The notes under the pieces are model-generated. The model saw nothing but the letters and a program-made list of their open reading frames with translations, made no database searches and was not told the origin of the DNA. This document shows positions 1 to 7,612 of a stretch of DNA of 64,000 nucleotides, one piece after another. The translations under genes were made by a program, and so were the position numbers. The DNA is from Shinella sp. SUS2 (GTDB taxonomy: Bacteria; Pseudomonadota; Alphaproteobacteria; Rhizobiales; Rhizobiaceae), in the NCBI RefSeq assembly GCF_001262505.1, contig NZ_KQ410733.1:1-64000 (forward strand), in the 5' to 3' direction. Numbering within the stretch: position 1 is the stretch's first letter; every line of letters begins with the position of its first letter.

Positions 1-10
1 CCATCGATCT

Positions 11-35
11 TTCGATTTGAAAGCAAGGAACGGAG
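11..35 (+). promoter_or_regulatory. Ada operator box 1 (upstream of ogt-type gene)
   Basis: A 25-bp sequence differing at only three positions each from boxes on the minus strand at 2117-2141 and 4675-4699. The shared parts are CGATTTGA and CAAGGAWCGGAG. The core fits GAT-N6-GCAA, close to the E. coli Ada operator AAT-N6-GCAA. It ends 60 bp before the AGT start codon. Binding by methylated Ada is inferred from the repetition in front of three alkylation-repair units. Confidence 0.75.
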
Positions 36-95
36 AGAGGCCCGTCGTGCCGGCGTCTATGTTCGACCGATACCGAACCGGGAAGGCAACAGACG

Positions 96-605
96 ATGCA
101 CGAGACCATCCGCTTTGCTTGGGGGATCAGCTCCCTTGGCGACTTCTTGCTCGCCGTATCCGAGAAGGGCATCGTGGCCCTCGAATTCAGCTCCGCGCGC
201 ATGGCGACGGAGGACGCCTTGCGCATGCGATTCCCGCAGGCGGTGCTGGAACGCAGCGATGAGGGAATCGCAAGCATGACGGCGATCGTGGCCGGGCTCG
301 TTGATGATCCTGCCGCCGGCTGCAACCTGCCGCTCGACTTGCGCGGAACGCCCTATGAGAAACAGGTCTGGCAGTTGTTGCGCGAGATCCCGGCAGGACA
401 GACCACCAGCTACGGGGCTTTGGCGGGAAGGCTCGGCACGCGCGATGCGCGGGTGGTGACGGCTGCGATCGCCAGCAATCCAGTCGCCGTAATCGTGCCG
501 TGCCACCGCGTCATCAAGAAGGACGGCTCGATATCGGGCTATCGGTGGGGCGTCTGCCGCAAGCACGTTCTTCTGGCGCGAGAGCGGCAGCCGGTAGCCC
601 CCTGA
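96..605 (+). CDS. ogt: Methylated-DNA--protein-cysteine methyltransferase (Ogt/AdaB type)
   Basis: A 169-aa suicide methyltransferase that moves the alkyl group from O6-alkylguanine (or O4-alkylthymine) in DNA onto its own cysteine. The PCHRV active-site motif places the acceptor at Cys136. The upstream YGALA and helix-turn-helix region and the downstream SGYRWG match the MGMT C-terminal domain (PF01035), and the length is usual for Ogt. The ATG lies 60 bp after an Ada-type box, so it is probably Ada-induced. It is monocistronic and followed by a strong hairpin terminator. It is one of three AGT domains within 4.6 kb; Ada carries another. Confidence 0.93.
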   Translation: MHETIRFAWGISSLGDFLLAVSEKGIVALEFSSARMATEDALRMRFPQAVLERSDEGIASMTAIVAGLVDDPAAGCNLPLDLRGTPYEKQVWQLLREIPAGQTTSYGALAGRLGTRDARVVTAAIASNPVAVIVPCHRVIKKDGSISGYRWGVCRKHVLLARERQPVAP

Positions 606-629
606 AAAGCGGATAGAAAATCGTTGCGG

Positions 630-662
630 ACGCCGCGCCGGGTCTCCGGCGCGGCGTTGTTG
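630..662 (+). terminator. Intrinsic terminator after ogt
   Basis: A perfect 12-bp GC-rich stem (630-641 with 646-657) around a 4-nt loop, followed by TGTTGTG. It ends the ogt transcript and also lies just beyond the end of the convergent 2OG-oxygenase gene, so it may serve both directions. Confidence 0.75.
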
Positions 663-743
663 TGTGCGCTGTGGACCTGGCAGGAAAGCCCGCCGCGCAT
701 TGCGCGACGGGCGGGCAGAGGGTGGGAAATCCAGGCTGCGCCG

Positions 744-1493
744 TCAGCGGGCGTCGTGGAAAATGATGCCAACCGTGTGGCGCAGGCCGGAGCGGACGCG
801 GCTGACGCCATGGCGCAGGTTGACGCGGTAGCTGCCTTTCGTGCCCTGGACCGGGCGATTGTGGACGGCGAAGGCGACGGCATCGCCCTGGCGCAGCGGC
901 ACGACCTCGACACGGCTTTGCATGCGCGGCCGCTGTTCGGTGAGCACGAATTCGCCGCCGGTGAAGTCGCGGCCGGGCTCGGAAAGCAGGATCGCCACCT
1001 GGATCGGGAATGAGAGATCGCCGTAGAGGTCCTGATGGAGGCAGTTGAAGTCGCCGGGTACATATTGCAGCAGGAGCGGCGTCGGCCGGGTCTGGCCGGC
1101 CGCATGGCATTGATTCAGGAACGCCGCGTGTGCTTCGGGAAACTGCCGGTCCAGCCCCATTCGCCCGTTCCAATCGTTGGCGATGCCGGCAAGGCGTGGG
1201 TAGAGCGCGGTGCGAAGGCCGCCGATCAGGCCGGGAAGCGGGTATTTGAAGTAGCGATATTCGCCCCTTCCAAAGCCGTGCCGCGCCATGACGATGTGGC
1301 TGCGGAAATGGGTTTCGTCGGTATAGAGTGCGGCGAGGTTGCGGCATTCCTCCGGGGCGAGAAGCCCCGGAAGGACGGCGCAGCCATAGCGGTCGAGGTC
1401 GCTGGCAAGCGCCGTCCAGTCGCAGGTAGCGACCCGTGCCTCCGCGGACATCTCCGCGAAGGTCGGGAGGATATCGATTGCAGCGCCGTTCAT
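744..1493 (-). CDS. 2OG-Fe(II) oxygenase, Ada-regulon member
   Basis: A 249-aa non-haem iron dioxygenase of the prolyl-4-hydroxylase-like fold, distinct from AlkB. The metal triad is visible as His153-x-Asp155 (HQD) and His228, with Arg238 as the likely 2-oxoglutarate-binding arginine. It resembles the COG3826 type of uncharacterised 2OG oxygenases. The start overlaps the stop of the upstream AGT gene by ATGA, so the two are translationally coupled and share the Ada-type box at 2117-2141. The context suggests oxidative removal of alkyl damage from nucleic acid, nucleotide or protein. That role is inference; the substrate is unknown. Confidence 0.85.
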   Translation of the reverse strand: MNGAAIDILPTFAEMSAEARVATCDWTALASDLDRYGCAVLPGLLAPEECRNLAALYTDETHFRSHIVMARHGFGRGEYRYFKYPLPGLIGGLRTALYPRLAGIANDWNGRMGLDRQFPEAHAAFLNQCHAAGQTRPTPLLLQYVPGDFNCLHQDLYGDLSFPIQVAILLSEPGRDFTGGEFVLTEQRPRMQSRVEVVPLRQGDAVAFAVHNRPVQGTKGSYRVNLRHGVSRVRSGLRHTVGIIFHDAR

Positions 1494-2056
1494 GCCGTGG
1501 CTTCCTTCTCGATGAGGGCGCGTTTGCGCTCGAGGCCCCAGCGATAGCCGGCCAGTTCGCCCGTTCCACGCACGACGCGGTGGCAGGGGACGGCGAGCGC
1601 GATGGGATTGGCGGCGCAGGCGCTGCCGACGGCACGGGGGTTGGCAAGCGGACTGATCCAGCCGGCCAGCTCCCGGTAGCTCACCGTCTTGCCGACGGGG
1701 ATGGTCTGCAGTTTTTCCCAGACGCGGCGCTGGAACGGCGTGCCGCGCATATCCAGCGCGAGATGGAGCCCGCGTGCGGGTATTGCCATGTAGCGCTGCA
1801 CCTTCGCGATGTCGTCTTTCACGCTCTCCCCGTCCTCAACCAGCGTGGACCGGGGGAAACGGGCGGCAAGGTCTGCCGAAAGGTCTTCGGCGCAGTCACC
1901 GAGCAGGATCGCGCAGACGCCCTTTCCGCTGCGCGCGACCAGCACCTTGCCGAAGGCGCTGGCGGCGATCGCATAGGAAAGCATGTCGACGGGTGCCGAG
2001 GAGGATTTTACCTGCAGCCTGGGCCGCAGCGTCTTCGTTCTGATCATCAGGTTCAT
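1490..2056 (-). CDS. ogt: Second methylated-DNA--protein-cysteine methyltransferase
   Basis: A 188-aa O6-alkylguanine-DNA alkyltransferase paralogue with a PCHRV motif (acceptor near Cys158) and the FQRRVWEKLQTIPVGKTVSY region typical of the family. The ATG at 2056 is chosen over an in-frame GTG at 2065 because AAGGAG lies 8 nt before the ATG. An Ada-type box sits about 60 bp upstream on the same strand. It heads a two-gene operon with the 2OG-Fe(II) oxygenase, joined by an ATGA overlap. The N-terminal half resembles the AGT moiety of the neighbouring Ada (AILLGD, RGTxFQRRVW), suggesting local duplication. Confidence 0.92.
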   Translation of the reverse strand: MNLMIRTKTLRPRLQVKSSSAPVDMLSYAIAASAFGKVLVARSGKGVCAILLGDCAEDLSADLAARFPRSTLVEDGESVKDDIAKVQRYMAIPARGLHLALDMRGTPFQRRVWEKLQTIPVGKTVSYRELAGWISPLANPRAVGSACAANPIALAVPCHRVVRGTGELAGYRWGLERKRALIEKEATA

Positions 2057-2116
2057 CACCGTCACTCCTTGTTCTGGGCTGATGATCGAACCTATCGCCC
2101 GTGCCGCACCACCAAA

Positions 2117-2141
2117 CTCCGATCCTTGTTTTCAAATCGGA
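2117..2141 (-). promoter_or_regulatory. Ada operator box 2
   Basis: The reverse complement matches box 1 at 22 of 25 positions: CGATTTGA, then AAA, then CAAGGATCGGAG. It lies about 60 bp upstream of the second AGT start. The GCAA core is ACAA here. Inferred Ada-binding site for the AGT plus 2OG-oxygenase operon. Confidence 0.75.
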
Positions 2142-2160
2142 GAAACCGCCTGGCTGGGAG

Positions 2161-2811
2161 CTACAGGGCGCCGCGAAACGTGAGGTTTATGCGCATGCGC
2201 CCGACGGTCTCGTGCATGCCGTCCTTCAGTTCGGGCACACCGTGATAGAAGAGCCGCGACGGGCCGCCCCAGACCGCGACATCGCCGTGCCGGAGAGCGA
2301 ATTTCTTCACGGGGTCGGTGCGCTTCAGCCCGCCGAACTGAAAGGTCGCCGGCAAGCCGAGCGAGACCGAGACGATCGGGTTGGCAAAGTCGCGCTCGTT
2401 CCTGTCCTGGTGGAGAGACAGACGGGCACCGGGCTCGTAGCGGTTGATCAGGCAGGCGTCGGGACGGAAGCCGGGATAGCCGGCGGCCGCCGCGGCCTCT
2501 ACGGAAAGGGCGAGGAAACATTCCGGCATGCCGGGCCAGGGGCGGCCGGTTTGCGGATCGTTGCGGTCGTAGCGGTAGCCCGTGCGGTCCGTAACCCACC
2601 CCGCCGCGCCGCAATTCGTCATCGCGACGGACATGGTGAAGCCGCCCGGCGTGACCATGTGGCGGAACGGGGACCGGGCGGTGATGTCGCCGAGCGCAGC
2701 AAGAAGATCCGTTTCATAGGCGAGCGCAGTGCCGCGCAGCAGCATGGCGCCCTCGGCCATGGCCTCGGCTGCGGGCATCGGCGGGACGAGTGCGTCGAAC
2801 AGATCGTGCAT
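2161..2811 (-). CDS. alkB: Alpha-ketoglutarate-dependent DNA repair dioxygenase AlkB
   Basis: Oxidatively demethylates N1-methyladenine and N3-methylcytosine in DNA or RNA using Fe(II) and 2-oxoglutarate. The protein is 216 aa, the same length as E. coli AlkB. Visible are NRYEPGA, the iron ligands His134 and Asp136 (LHQD) and His190 (FYHGV), and the C-terminal RMRINLTFR arginines. The ATG at 2811 is preferred to an upstream in-frame codon because GAAAGG precedes it and the encoded start MHDLF fits AlkB length. It is the last gene of ada-alkA-alkB, 51 bp after alkA. Confidence 0.95.
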   Translation of the reverse strand: MHDLFDALVPPMPAAEAMAEGAMLLRGTALAYETDLLAALGDITARSPFRHMVTPGGFTMSVAMTNCGAAGWVTDRTGYRYDRNDPQTGRPWPGMPECFLALSVEAAAAAGYPGFRPDACLINRYEPGARLSLHQDRNERDFANPIVSVSLGLPATFQFGGLKRTDPVKKFALRHGDVAVWGGPSRLFYHGVPELKDGMHETVGRMRINLTFRGAL

Positions 2812-2862
2812 CCTGCGGCCTTTCGGGTTCGGGTGATCGTTGGGAGAACGCCTGCCCGGCAT

Positions 2863-3504
2863 TCAGGACAGCACGTTTCCGCGTTCGCGCGGGATGTGCC
2901 AGAGATACCAGGCGGCCACCGTGCGATGCGGCGCCCACGCCTGCGAAATCTCGCGCAACACCCGGGGCTTCGGCTGTTCGGGCAGCGATTTCAGCACGCG
3001 ATATCCTTCGCGGACACCGAAATCGTCGACCGGCAGCACGTCCATCCGCTCCAGCGAGTACATCAGCAGCATCTCGACCGTCCAACGGCCTATGCCCTTG
3101 ATGCCGGTCATGCGCGCGATCAGCGTCTCGTCGTCCATGGCGGTGGCAAGGGCACGCGTCGGAACCAGGCCGTCCAGGGCGCCCTGCGCGACCGCCTTGA
3201 TGGTGGCGATCTTGCTGGCCGAGAAGCCGCAGGCCCGCAACAGGTCGAAATTGGCCTCGACAAGATCTTCCGGGCCTGGAAAGTCGCGCCCCTCGAAGCG
3301 GTCCCTGAGACGGCCGATGATCGCGTCGCCGGCTCTTGCGGTCAGCTGCTGATAGGCGACGGCCCGCACCAGCGCTTCATACGGTTCGCGGGCGGCCTTG
3401 GGATCGTGCCGGCAGGGACCGACCAGGTCGATCAGCCGCGCCCAGTCCTCGTCGTGCCGGGACAGGAAGGCGACCGATTGATCGTAGCGGGAAAGGAGGT
3501 TCAT
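2863..3504 (-). CDS. alkA: DNA-3-methyladenine glycosylase II (AlkA-type)
   Basis: Excises 3-methyladenine and related alkylated bases. It is 213 aa, the short AlkA/HhH-GPD form without the E. coli N-terminal domain. The helix-hairpin-helix is GIKGIGRWTVEM, followed by LPVDD with the expected catalytic aspartate at residue 161. The frame stays open upstream into ada, but the ATG at 3504 follows GGAGAA and yields the normal family N-terminus. It lies 16 bp downstream of ada, so it is co-transcribed with it and should be induced by methylation damage. Confidence 0.92.
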   Translation of the reverse strand: MNLLSRYDQSVAFLSRHDEDWARLIDLVGPCRHDPKAAREPYEALVRAVAYQQLTARAGDAIIGRLRDRFEGRDFPGPEDLVEANFDLLRACGFSASKIATIKAVAQGALDGLVPTRALATAMDDETLIARMTGIKGIGRWTVEMLLMYSLERMDVLPVDDFGVREGYRVLKSLPEQPKPRVLREISQAWAPHRTVAAWYLWHIPRERGNVLS

Positions 3505-3520
3505 TCGCAGTTCTCCGGCT

Positions 3521-4618
3521 TCAGGCGATCCGTGCGTCTTCGCGCGCGAGCAGTGCGCGCTTGCGATCGACACCCCAGGCGTAACCGGAGAGCGCACCGT
3601 CGTTGCGCACCACGCGATGACAGGGAATGGCGACGGCGATATTGTTGGCGGCACAGGCGCCGGCGACCGCCCGGGTGGCCTTGGGCGATCCGATCCGGCG
3701 GGCGACATCCGCATAGGACATGCGCGCGCCGGCCGGAATCTCCTGCAGCGCCTGCCAGACGCGGCGCTGGAATGCGGTGCCGCGGACATCGAGCGGGAGA
3801 TCAAGCCCGATGCCGGGGTCCTCGACGAAGCCGACGACGCAGGCGACCAGCTCCTCATAGTCGCGATCCATGCCGATGAGGCGCGCCCTCGGGAAACGGT
3901 CCTGCAGATTGCGCACCAGCGCCTCCGGATCGTCGCCGAGAAGAATGGCGGCAACGCCTCTCGTACTGGAGGCGACCAGAATCGCGCCGAGGGAAGCCTC
4001 GCCGACGGCGAACCTGATCTCCTCGTTTGCGCCGCCCGCGCGATAGCGGGTCGGTGTCATGCCGAGCAGGCCGGTCGATTTCTCGTAGAAGCGGCCGCTC
4101 GAATTGAAGCCCGCACCGTAGATCGCTGCGGTGACGCTGTTGCCGGTCGCAAGGCCTTCGCGCACCTTCTTCGCGCGGTCGGCGGCGGCATAGGCCTTCG
4201 GTGTCAGGCCCGTCGATGCCTTGAACAGGCGGTGAAAGTAGCTCGGGCTGCGCTCGACGGCTGCTGCCAGTTCCTCCAGCGAGGGCTCCTCTTCGCTGCC
4301 CTCGATGAGGCGACAGGCTCTGGCGACCAGGGCCGCGTTCTCGCATTCGAGCGTGGGGCGGTCGGGATTGCAGCGCCGGCAGGGGCGAAAACCCGTCGCC
4401 CGGGCAGCATCGATCGTGTCATGCAGGGTGACGTTCTTCGGGTTCGCCGTGCGCGAGGGACAGGAGGGGCGGCAGTAAACGCCGGTCGTCGAGACGGAAT
4501 ACCAGAGCTGACCGTCGGCGGTCTTGTCGCGGCTGACGATACGCGCCCAGCGAGGATCCTCCGTGACGGGCAGGGAGGCTAGGCGAAGGGCAGGGGTCTG
4601 TTGCGCGGCGGTCGTCAT
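3521..4618 (-). CDS. ada: Bifunctional transcriptional activator and DNA repair protein Ada
   Basis: A 365-aa sensor and activator of the adaptive response. The N-terminal zinc domain has Cys49, Cys53, Cys80 and Cys83 (YCRPSC, CRRC); the first is expected to accept methyl from phosphotriesters. An AraC-type helix-turn-helix follows (about 95-185), then an AGT domain ending in PCHRV near residue 334. The length is close to E. coli Ada (354). It heads ada-alkA-alkB and has an Ada-type box 57 bp upstream, which suggests positive autoregulation. It probably controls the other two boxed units in this window. Confidence 0.95.
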   Translation of the reverse strand: MTTAAQQTPALRLASLPVTEDPRWARIVSRDKTADGQLWYSVSTTGVYCRPSCPSRTANPKNVTLHDTIDAARATGFRPCRRCNPDRPTLECENAALVARACRLIEGSEEEPSLEELAAAVERSPSYFHRLFKASTGLTPKAYAAADRAKKVREGLATGNSVTAAIYGAGFNSSGRFYEKSTGLLGMTPTRYRAGGANEEIRFAVGEASLGAILVASSTRGVAAILLGDDPEALVRNLQDRFPRARLIGMDRDYEELVACVVGFVEDPGIGLDLPLDVRGTAFQRRVWQALQEIPAGARMSYADVARRIGSPKATRAVAGACAANNIAVAIPCHRVVRNDGALSGYAWGVDRKRALLAREDARIA

Positions 4619-4674
4619 CGTTGTCTTCCCGTATCGGTCCAGCCCGACCATGCTCCCGTTCCGTCGCGGCCACA

Positions 4675-4699
4675 CTCCGATCCTTGCGCTCAAATCGAA
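4675..4699 (-). promoter_or_regulatory. Ada operator box 3 (ada promoter)
   Basis: The reverse complement has CGATTTGAGCGCAAGGATC and continues CGGAG, matching box 1 at 22 of 25 positions. AGCGCAAG is identical to part of the E. coli ada operator. It lies 57 bp upstream of the ada ATG. Confidence 0.8.
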
Positions 4700-4835
4700 T
4701 GGGCGCCCACCCGATTCTTGCCGAGGTGCGTGGGCAGGGAGACGGAAGATTTCGGAATGGTTCGCAACACCGGTCCTCGCGTCCGAAATCTGATGGTAAG
4801 GTTCCACGGAGGCGCTTTCAGGGAGGACGAGACAG

Positions 4836-4889
4836 ATGGATGCGGAGACAACGAAGCGGCATCAGGCCTGGCAGGAGGGCGGGACATGA
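4836..4889 (+). CDS. Possible 17-codon leader ORF coupled to DapA-family gene
   Basis: A short reading frame, MDAETTKRHQAWQEGGT, preceded by GGGAGG about 9 nt upstream. Its TGA overlaps the next ATG as ATGA (4886-4889), and the next gene's Shine-Dalgarno lies inside it. The arrangement fits a leader ORF for translational coupling. The peptide is unrecognised and expression is unproven. Confidence 0.3.
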   Translation: MDAETTKRHQAWQEGGT

Positions 4890-5812
4890 CATTGGATACG
4901 CGATCCCGCGGCGTCTATGCGATCGCCACCACGCCGTTCTTCGATGACGGCTCGATCGACTTCGACTCGATCGACAGGTTGACGGATTTCTATGTGGAGA
5001 GCGGATGCACGGGCATCACAATTCTCGGCATCATGGGGGAGGCACCGAAGCTGGAGCCGGATGAAAGCCGTGCCATCGTCCGCCGCGTCGTGTCGCGCGC
5101 CGCGGTTCCCGTCATCGTGGGCGTCTCGGCGCCGGGTTTTGCTGCCATGCGTTCGCTGGCGCGTGAATCGATGGAGATCGGCGCGGCCGGCGTGATGATC
5201 GCGCCACCGCCGGCCCTGCGCACGGACGACCAGATCGTCAACTACTTCGCCGGTGCCGTCGAAGCGGTGGGCGAGGATGTTCCGTGGGTGCTGCAGGATT
5301 ACCCGCTCACCCTCACCGTCGTGATGACGCCGGGAGTGATCGCAAGGATCATGAGCGACCATCCGTCGTGCCAAATGTTGAAGCATGAGGACTGGCCGGG
5401 CCTCGAGAAGGTCTCGAAGCTTCGCGCCATGCAGAAGGCCGGCACGCTTCGGGATTTCTCGATCCTTTGCGGCAATGGCGGCTTGTTCCTGGATTTCGAG
5501 CCGGAACGCGGGGCCGACGGCGCGATGACCGGTTACGGCTTTCCGGACATGTTGTGTGAGCTCGTCGATCTCTTCGCGGCCGGCAGGCGTGACGAGGCGC
5601 ACGACCTGTTCGATGCCCATTTGCCGCTGATCCGCTACGAGCAGCAGCTCGGCATCGGCCTTGCTATCCGGAAGCACGTTCTGAAGCGGCGCGGCGTCCT
5701 GTCCTCCGACGCGCAGCGCAAGCCGGCCCAGCTGCTCTCCGCGACGGCGAAGGCGGAGGTCGACTACCTCCTCGCGCGTATCGCCAGATACGACAGGCGG
5801 GCCGCCGTGTAA
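4886..5812 (+). CDS. Dihydrodipicolinate synthase (DapA) family lyase/dehydratase
   Basis: A 308-aa TIM-barrel protein of the DHDPS/N-acetylneuraminate lyase family, which form a Schiff base with pyruvate or another 2-keto acid. The likely Schiff-base lysine is in QMLKHED and the partner tyrosine in LQDYPLT. The glycine-rich substrate-loop region reads GIMGEAPKL, where family members have a GTTGE-like sequence. It starts at ATG 4886 after AGGAGG. It is unlikely to be the housekeeping dapA, since it lies in a catabolic neighbourhood and the motif residues deviate. Possible roles are a 2-keto-3-deoxy acid aldolase or dehydratase. The substrate cannot be told from sequence. Confidence 0.85.
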   Translation: MTLDTRSRGVYAIATTPFFDDGSIDFDSIDRLTDFYVESGCTGITILGIMGEAPKLEPDESRAIVRRVVSRAAVPVIVGVSAPGFAAMRSLARESMEIGAAGVMIAPPPALRTDDQIVNYFAGAVEAVGEDVPWVLQDYPLTLTVVMTPGVIARIMSDHPSCQMLKHEDWPGLEKVSKLRAMQKAGTLRDFSILCGNGGLFLDFEPERGADGAMTGYGFPDMLCELVDLFAAGRRDEAHDLFDAHLPLIRYEQQLGIGLAIRKHVLKRRGVLSSDAQRKPAQLLSATAKAEVDYLLARIARYDRRAAV

Positions 5813-5956
5813 GCCGCAGCCTGAAATCCTTCTCTCGTTCCGCTCCTCCGCGTACACGGATGGAGGGGCTTGGCGTTGCCTGGCCGGATAGTCCAGCGGC
5901 GAACCAGGCCGTCCGTGCGTGTTTCAGAAGATTCGCCGTTGACGAAGAAAGTTTTC

Positions 5957-5977
5957 GTGACTAAAAAATTTACTCAG
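5957..5977. promoter_or_regulatory. Candidate TetR operator upstream of APC permease
   Basis: Lies in the 310-bp gap 5813-6122, which otherwise shows no gene. A 21-bp imperfect palindrome has arms GTGACTAAAA and ATTTACTCAG around one base, and contains the perfect 13-mer TTTACTCAGTAAA (5968-5980). It matches the palindrome at 8319-8339 beside the tetR gene in layout and half-site (GTGAC...AAA). The region is AT-rich, with a -10-like TATAGATTAT at 5995-6004. Control by the neighbouring TetR is inference. Confidence 0.5.
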
Positions 5978-6122
5978 TAAAAGTTTTAATCGGCTATAGA
6001 TTATTGGGCCTTTCATGGCGTGTTCGATCGGAGGGATCGAGCCCGCCCTATGACGTGGTGGACGTCGGGCCGAGGGATAGACGGTCGCATCCATGCCGGA
6101 TGCAAAGAGGGGGGAGTGAGCG

Positions 6123-7514
6123 ATGTCATCGACAAAAGTGATGGAAGGATCCGGGCAAAGCTCGGAGTTTGAAGGGGCCGATGGAGAGGCGCATACGCTT
6201 CGGCGGCGGCTCCAGGTGTCGCATGTGGTGTGCCTGGCCATGGCCGACGCCTCGCCGGCCATGGCTGTGCTGCTGCTGACGGCGGGCGTCTTCCAGGTGG
6301 GCGGAACCTTTGGCGTCGGGGCGATGCTGATCCTCAGCGTCGTCGTGGTCCTGATCGCGATGTGCCTCGGCGAACTCGCCTCGACCTACCCGTCGACGGG
6401 CGGTTCTTATTCGATGGTGCGCAGTGCCCTGCCGGAACCGCTGGCCTGGATCACGCTTTTCAACTTCGTGACGCAGGGTATCGTGATCCCGGCCTCGCTG
6501 CTGCTGGGCATTCCGATCTTCCTGAAGAACCTGCTGCCGTGGATTACCGTGCCCAATGAGGTGATCGCTTTCCTGCTGCTGGCCATTTCTGGCGCCATCG
6601 CCATCACGAAGGTCGAAATCGGCGCGAAGGTGAACATCGCCATTCTCCTGGTGCAGCTCGTCGTGGTCGGGCTCATCGTGCTGGCGGCGATCGTCGCTCC
6701 GGTCCAGGACCCTGTCGATATCGTGTTTCATCCTGTCGTTTTGGAGAACGGCCAGCTCGTGCCGCTGACGCTTGGTATCGCACTGGCGACGCTGGCTCCG
6801 GCCTTCAACGTCCTCAACGGCTACGATGCGGTCTGCGGCTTCGTCGAGGAGCTTGTCGGCGGTGCGCGCGATGTCGGCCGGGCCGTCATCTATGCCGCGA
6901 TCCTCGCCTCGATCCTCATTACGATCCCGCTCTTTGCCGGCGTCATCGCCGCGCCGGATCTCGTCGCCTTCCTGCAGTCGGATGCGCCGATCGTTTCCGC
7001 TGTGGAAAGCGCGCTCGGCCCCTGGGCCAGCACGATCGTCAACATCGGCGTCATCGCGGCACTCTTCAATGCGGCGCTCACGCTCCAGATGTATTTTGCC
7101 CGTGGTGTCTTCGCCTCGGCGCGTGACGGTCTCTGGCCGCCGGCGATCGGCAACAGGCTTGCCGAACTGAACCGCTTCCGCTCGCCCGGCTGGGGTGTCG
7201 CCGCGCTGCTCGTTCCCTCGGTCTTCCTGATCATGATGTCCAGCCTCGACTGGCTCATCATGTTCGCGGGAACCATGATCGCGACCGTCTATTTCTTCGT
7301 CGGGATCGCCGCCTTCTGGAGCCGCATCTCCCAGAAGCATGTCCACCGGCCCTTCAGAATGCCGTTCTGGCCGCTTCCGCCCGTCATCGTCGTCGCTTTC
7401 ACCGGCTATGCTCTCGTGACCCAGACCACCGACTTCCTGATCGGCGAACTGGTGCTGGCCGGTATTGCCGTCGGCCTCTGGGCTCTCTCGAAGCTCTGGC
7501 GCAAGACGGCCTGA
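6123..7514 (+). CDS. APC-family amino acid/polyamine permease
   Basis: A 463-aa inner-membrane secondary transporter of the amino acid-polyamine-organocation superfamily. A hydrophilic N-terminus of about 30 residues is followed by about 12 predicted membrane helices. The family signature region includes ADASPAMAVLL and ELASTYPSTGGSYSMVRSALP (helices 1-2). It is transcribed alone, with an operator-like palindrome about 145 bp upstream and a terminator hairpin downstream. Position beside a TetR gene and a ureohydrolase operon suggests uptake of an amine, amino acid or guanidino compound. The substrate is not determinable. Confidence 0.88.
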   Translation: MSSTKVMEGSGQSSEFEGADGEAHTLRRRLQVSHVVCLAMADASPAMAVLLLTAGVFQVGGTFGVGAMLILSVVVVLIAMCLGELASTYPSTGGSYSMVRSALPEPLAWITLFNFVTQGIVIPASLLLGIPIFLKNLLPWITVPNEVIAFLLLAISGAIAITKVEIGAKVNIAILLVQLVVVGLIVLAAIVAPVQDPVDIVFHPVVLENGQLVPLTLGIALATLAPAFNVLNGYDAVCGFVEELVGGARDVGRAVIYAAILASILITIPLFAGVIAAPDLVAFLQSDAPIVSAVESALGPWASTIVNIGVIAALFNAALTLQMYFARGVFASARDGLWPPAIGNRLAELNRFRSPGWGVAALLVPSVFLIMMSSLDWLIMFAGTMIATVYFFVGIAAFWSRISQKHVHRPFRMPFWPLPPVIVVAFTGYALVTQTTDFLIGELVLAGIAVGLWALSKLWRKTA

Positions 7515-7541
7515 CGGCCGGCGCATCTAAGAACCGTTCAG

Positions 7542-7571
7542 CCCGTCGCATCGTCCGATGCGGCGGGTTTT
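7542..7571 (+). terminator. Terminator after APC permease
   Basis: A 12-bp stem with one G-T pair (7542-7553 with 7556-7567), a 2-nt loop and a TTTT run. It lies between convergent APC and tetR genes and probably stops the permease transcript. Confidence 0.75.
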
Positions 7572-7612
7572 ACACGGCCAGACGGCAGCATGGGGCAGGC
7601 CGGTCGGGATGT

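Noticed and set aside
514-1647. Long open frame of 377 codons opposite and across ogt and the 2OG oxygenase
   Set aside because: Arg/Pro/Ala-rich low-complexity translation with no motif, overlapping two well-supported genes; a GC-rich shadow frame.
2101-3879. 592-codon plus-strand frame over alkB and alkA
   Set aside because: Antisense to clear AlkB and AlkA coding sequence; no recognisable domain.
4886-5812. Housekeeping dapA
   Set aside because: Motif residues deviate around the substrate loop and the context is catabolic rather than lysine biosynthesis.
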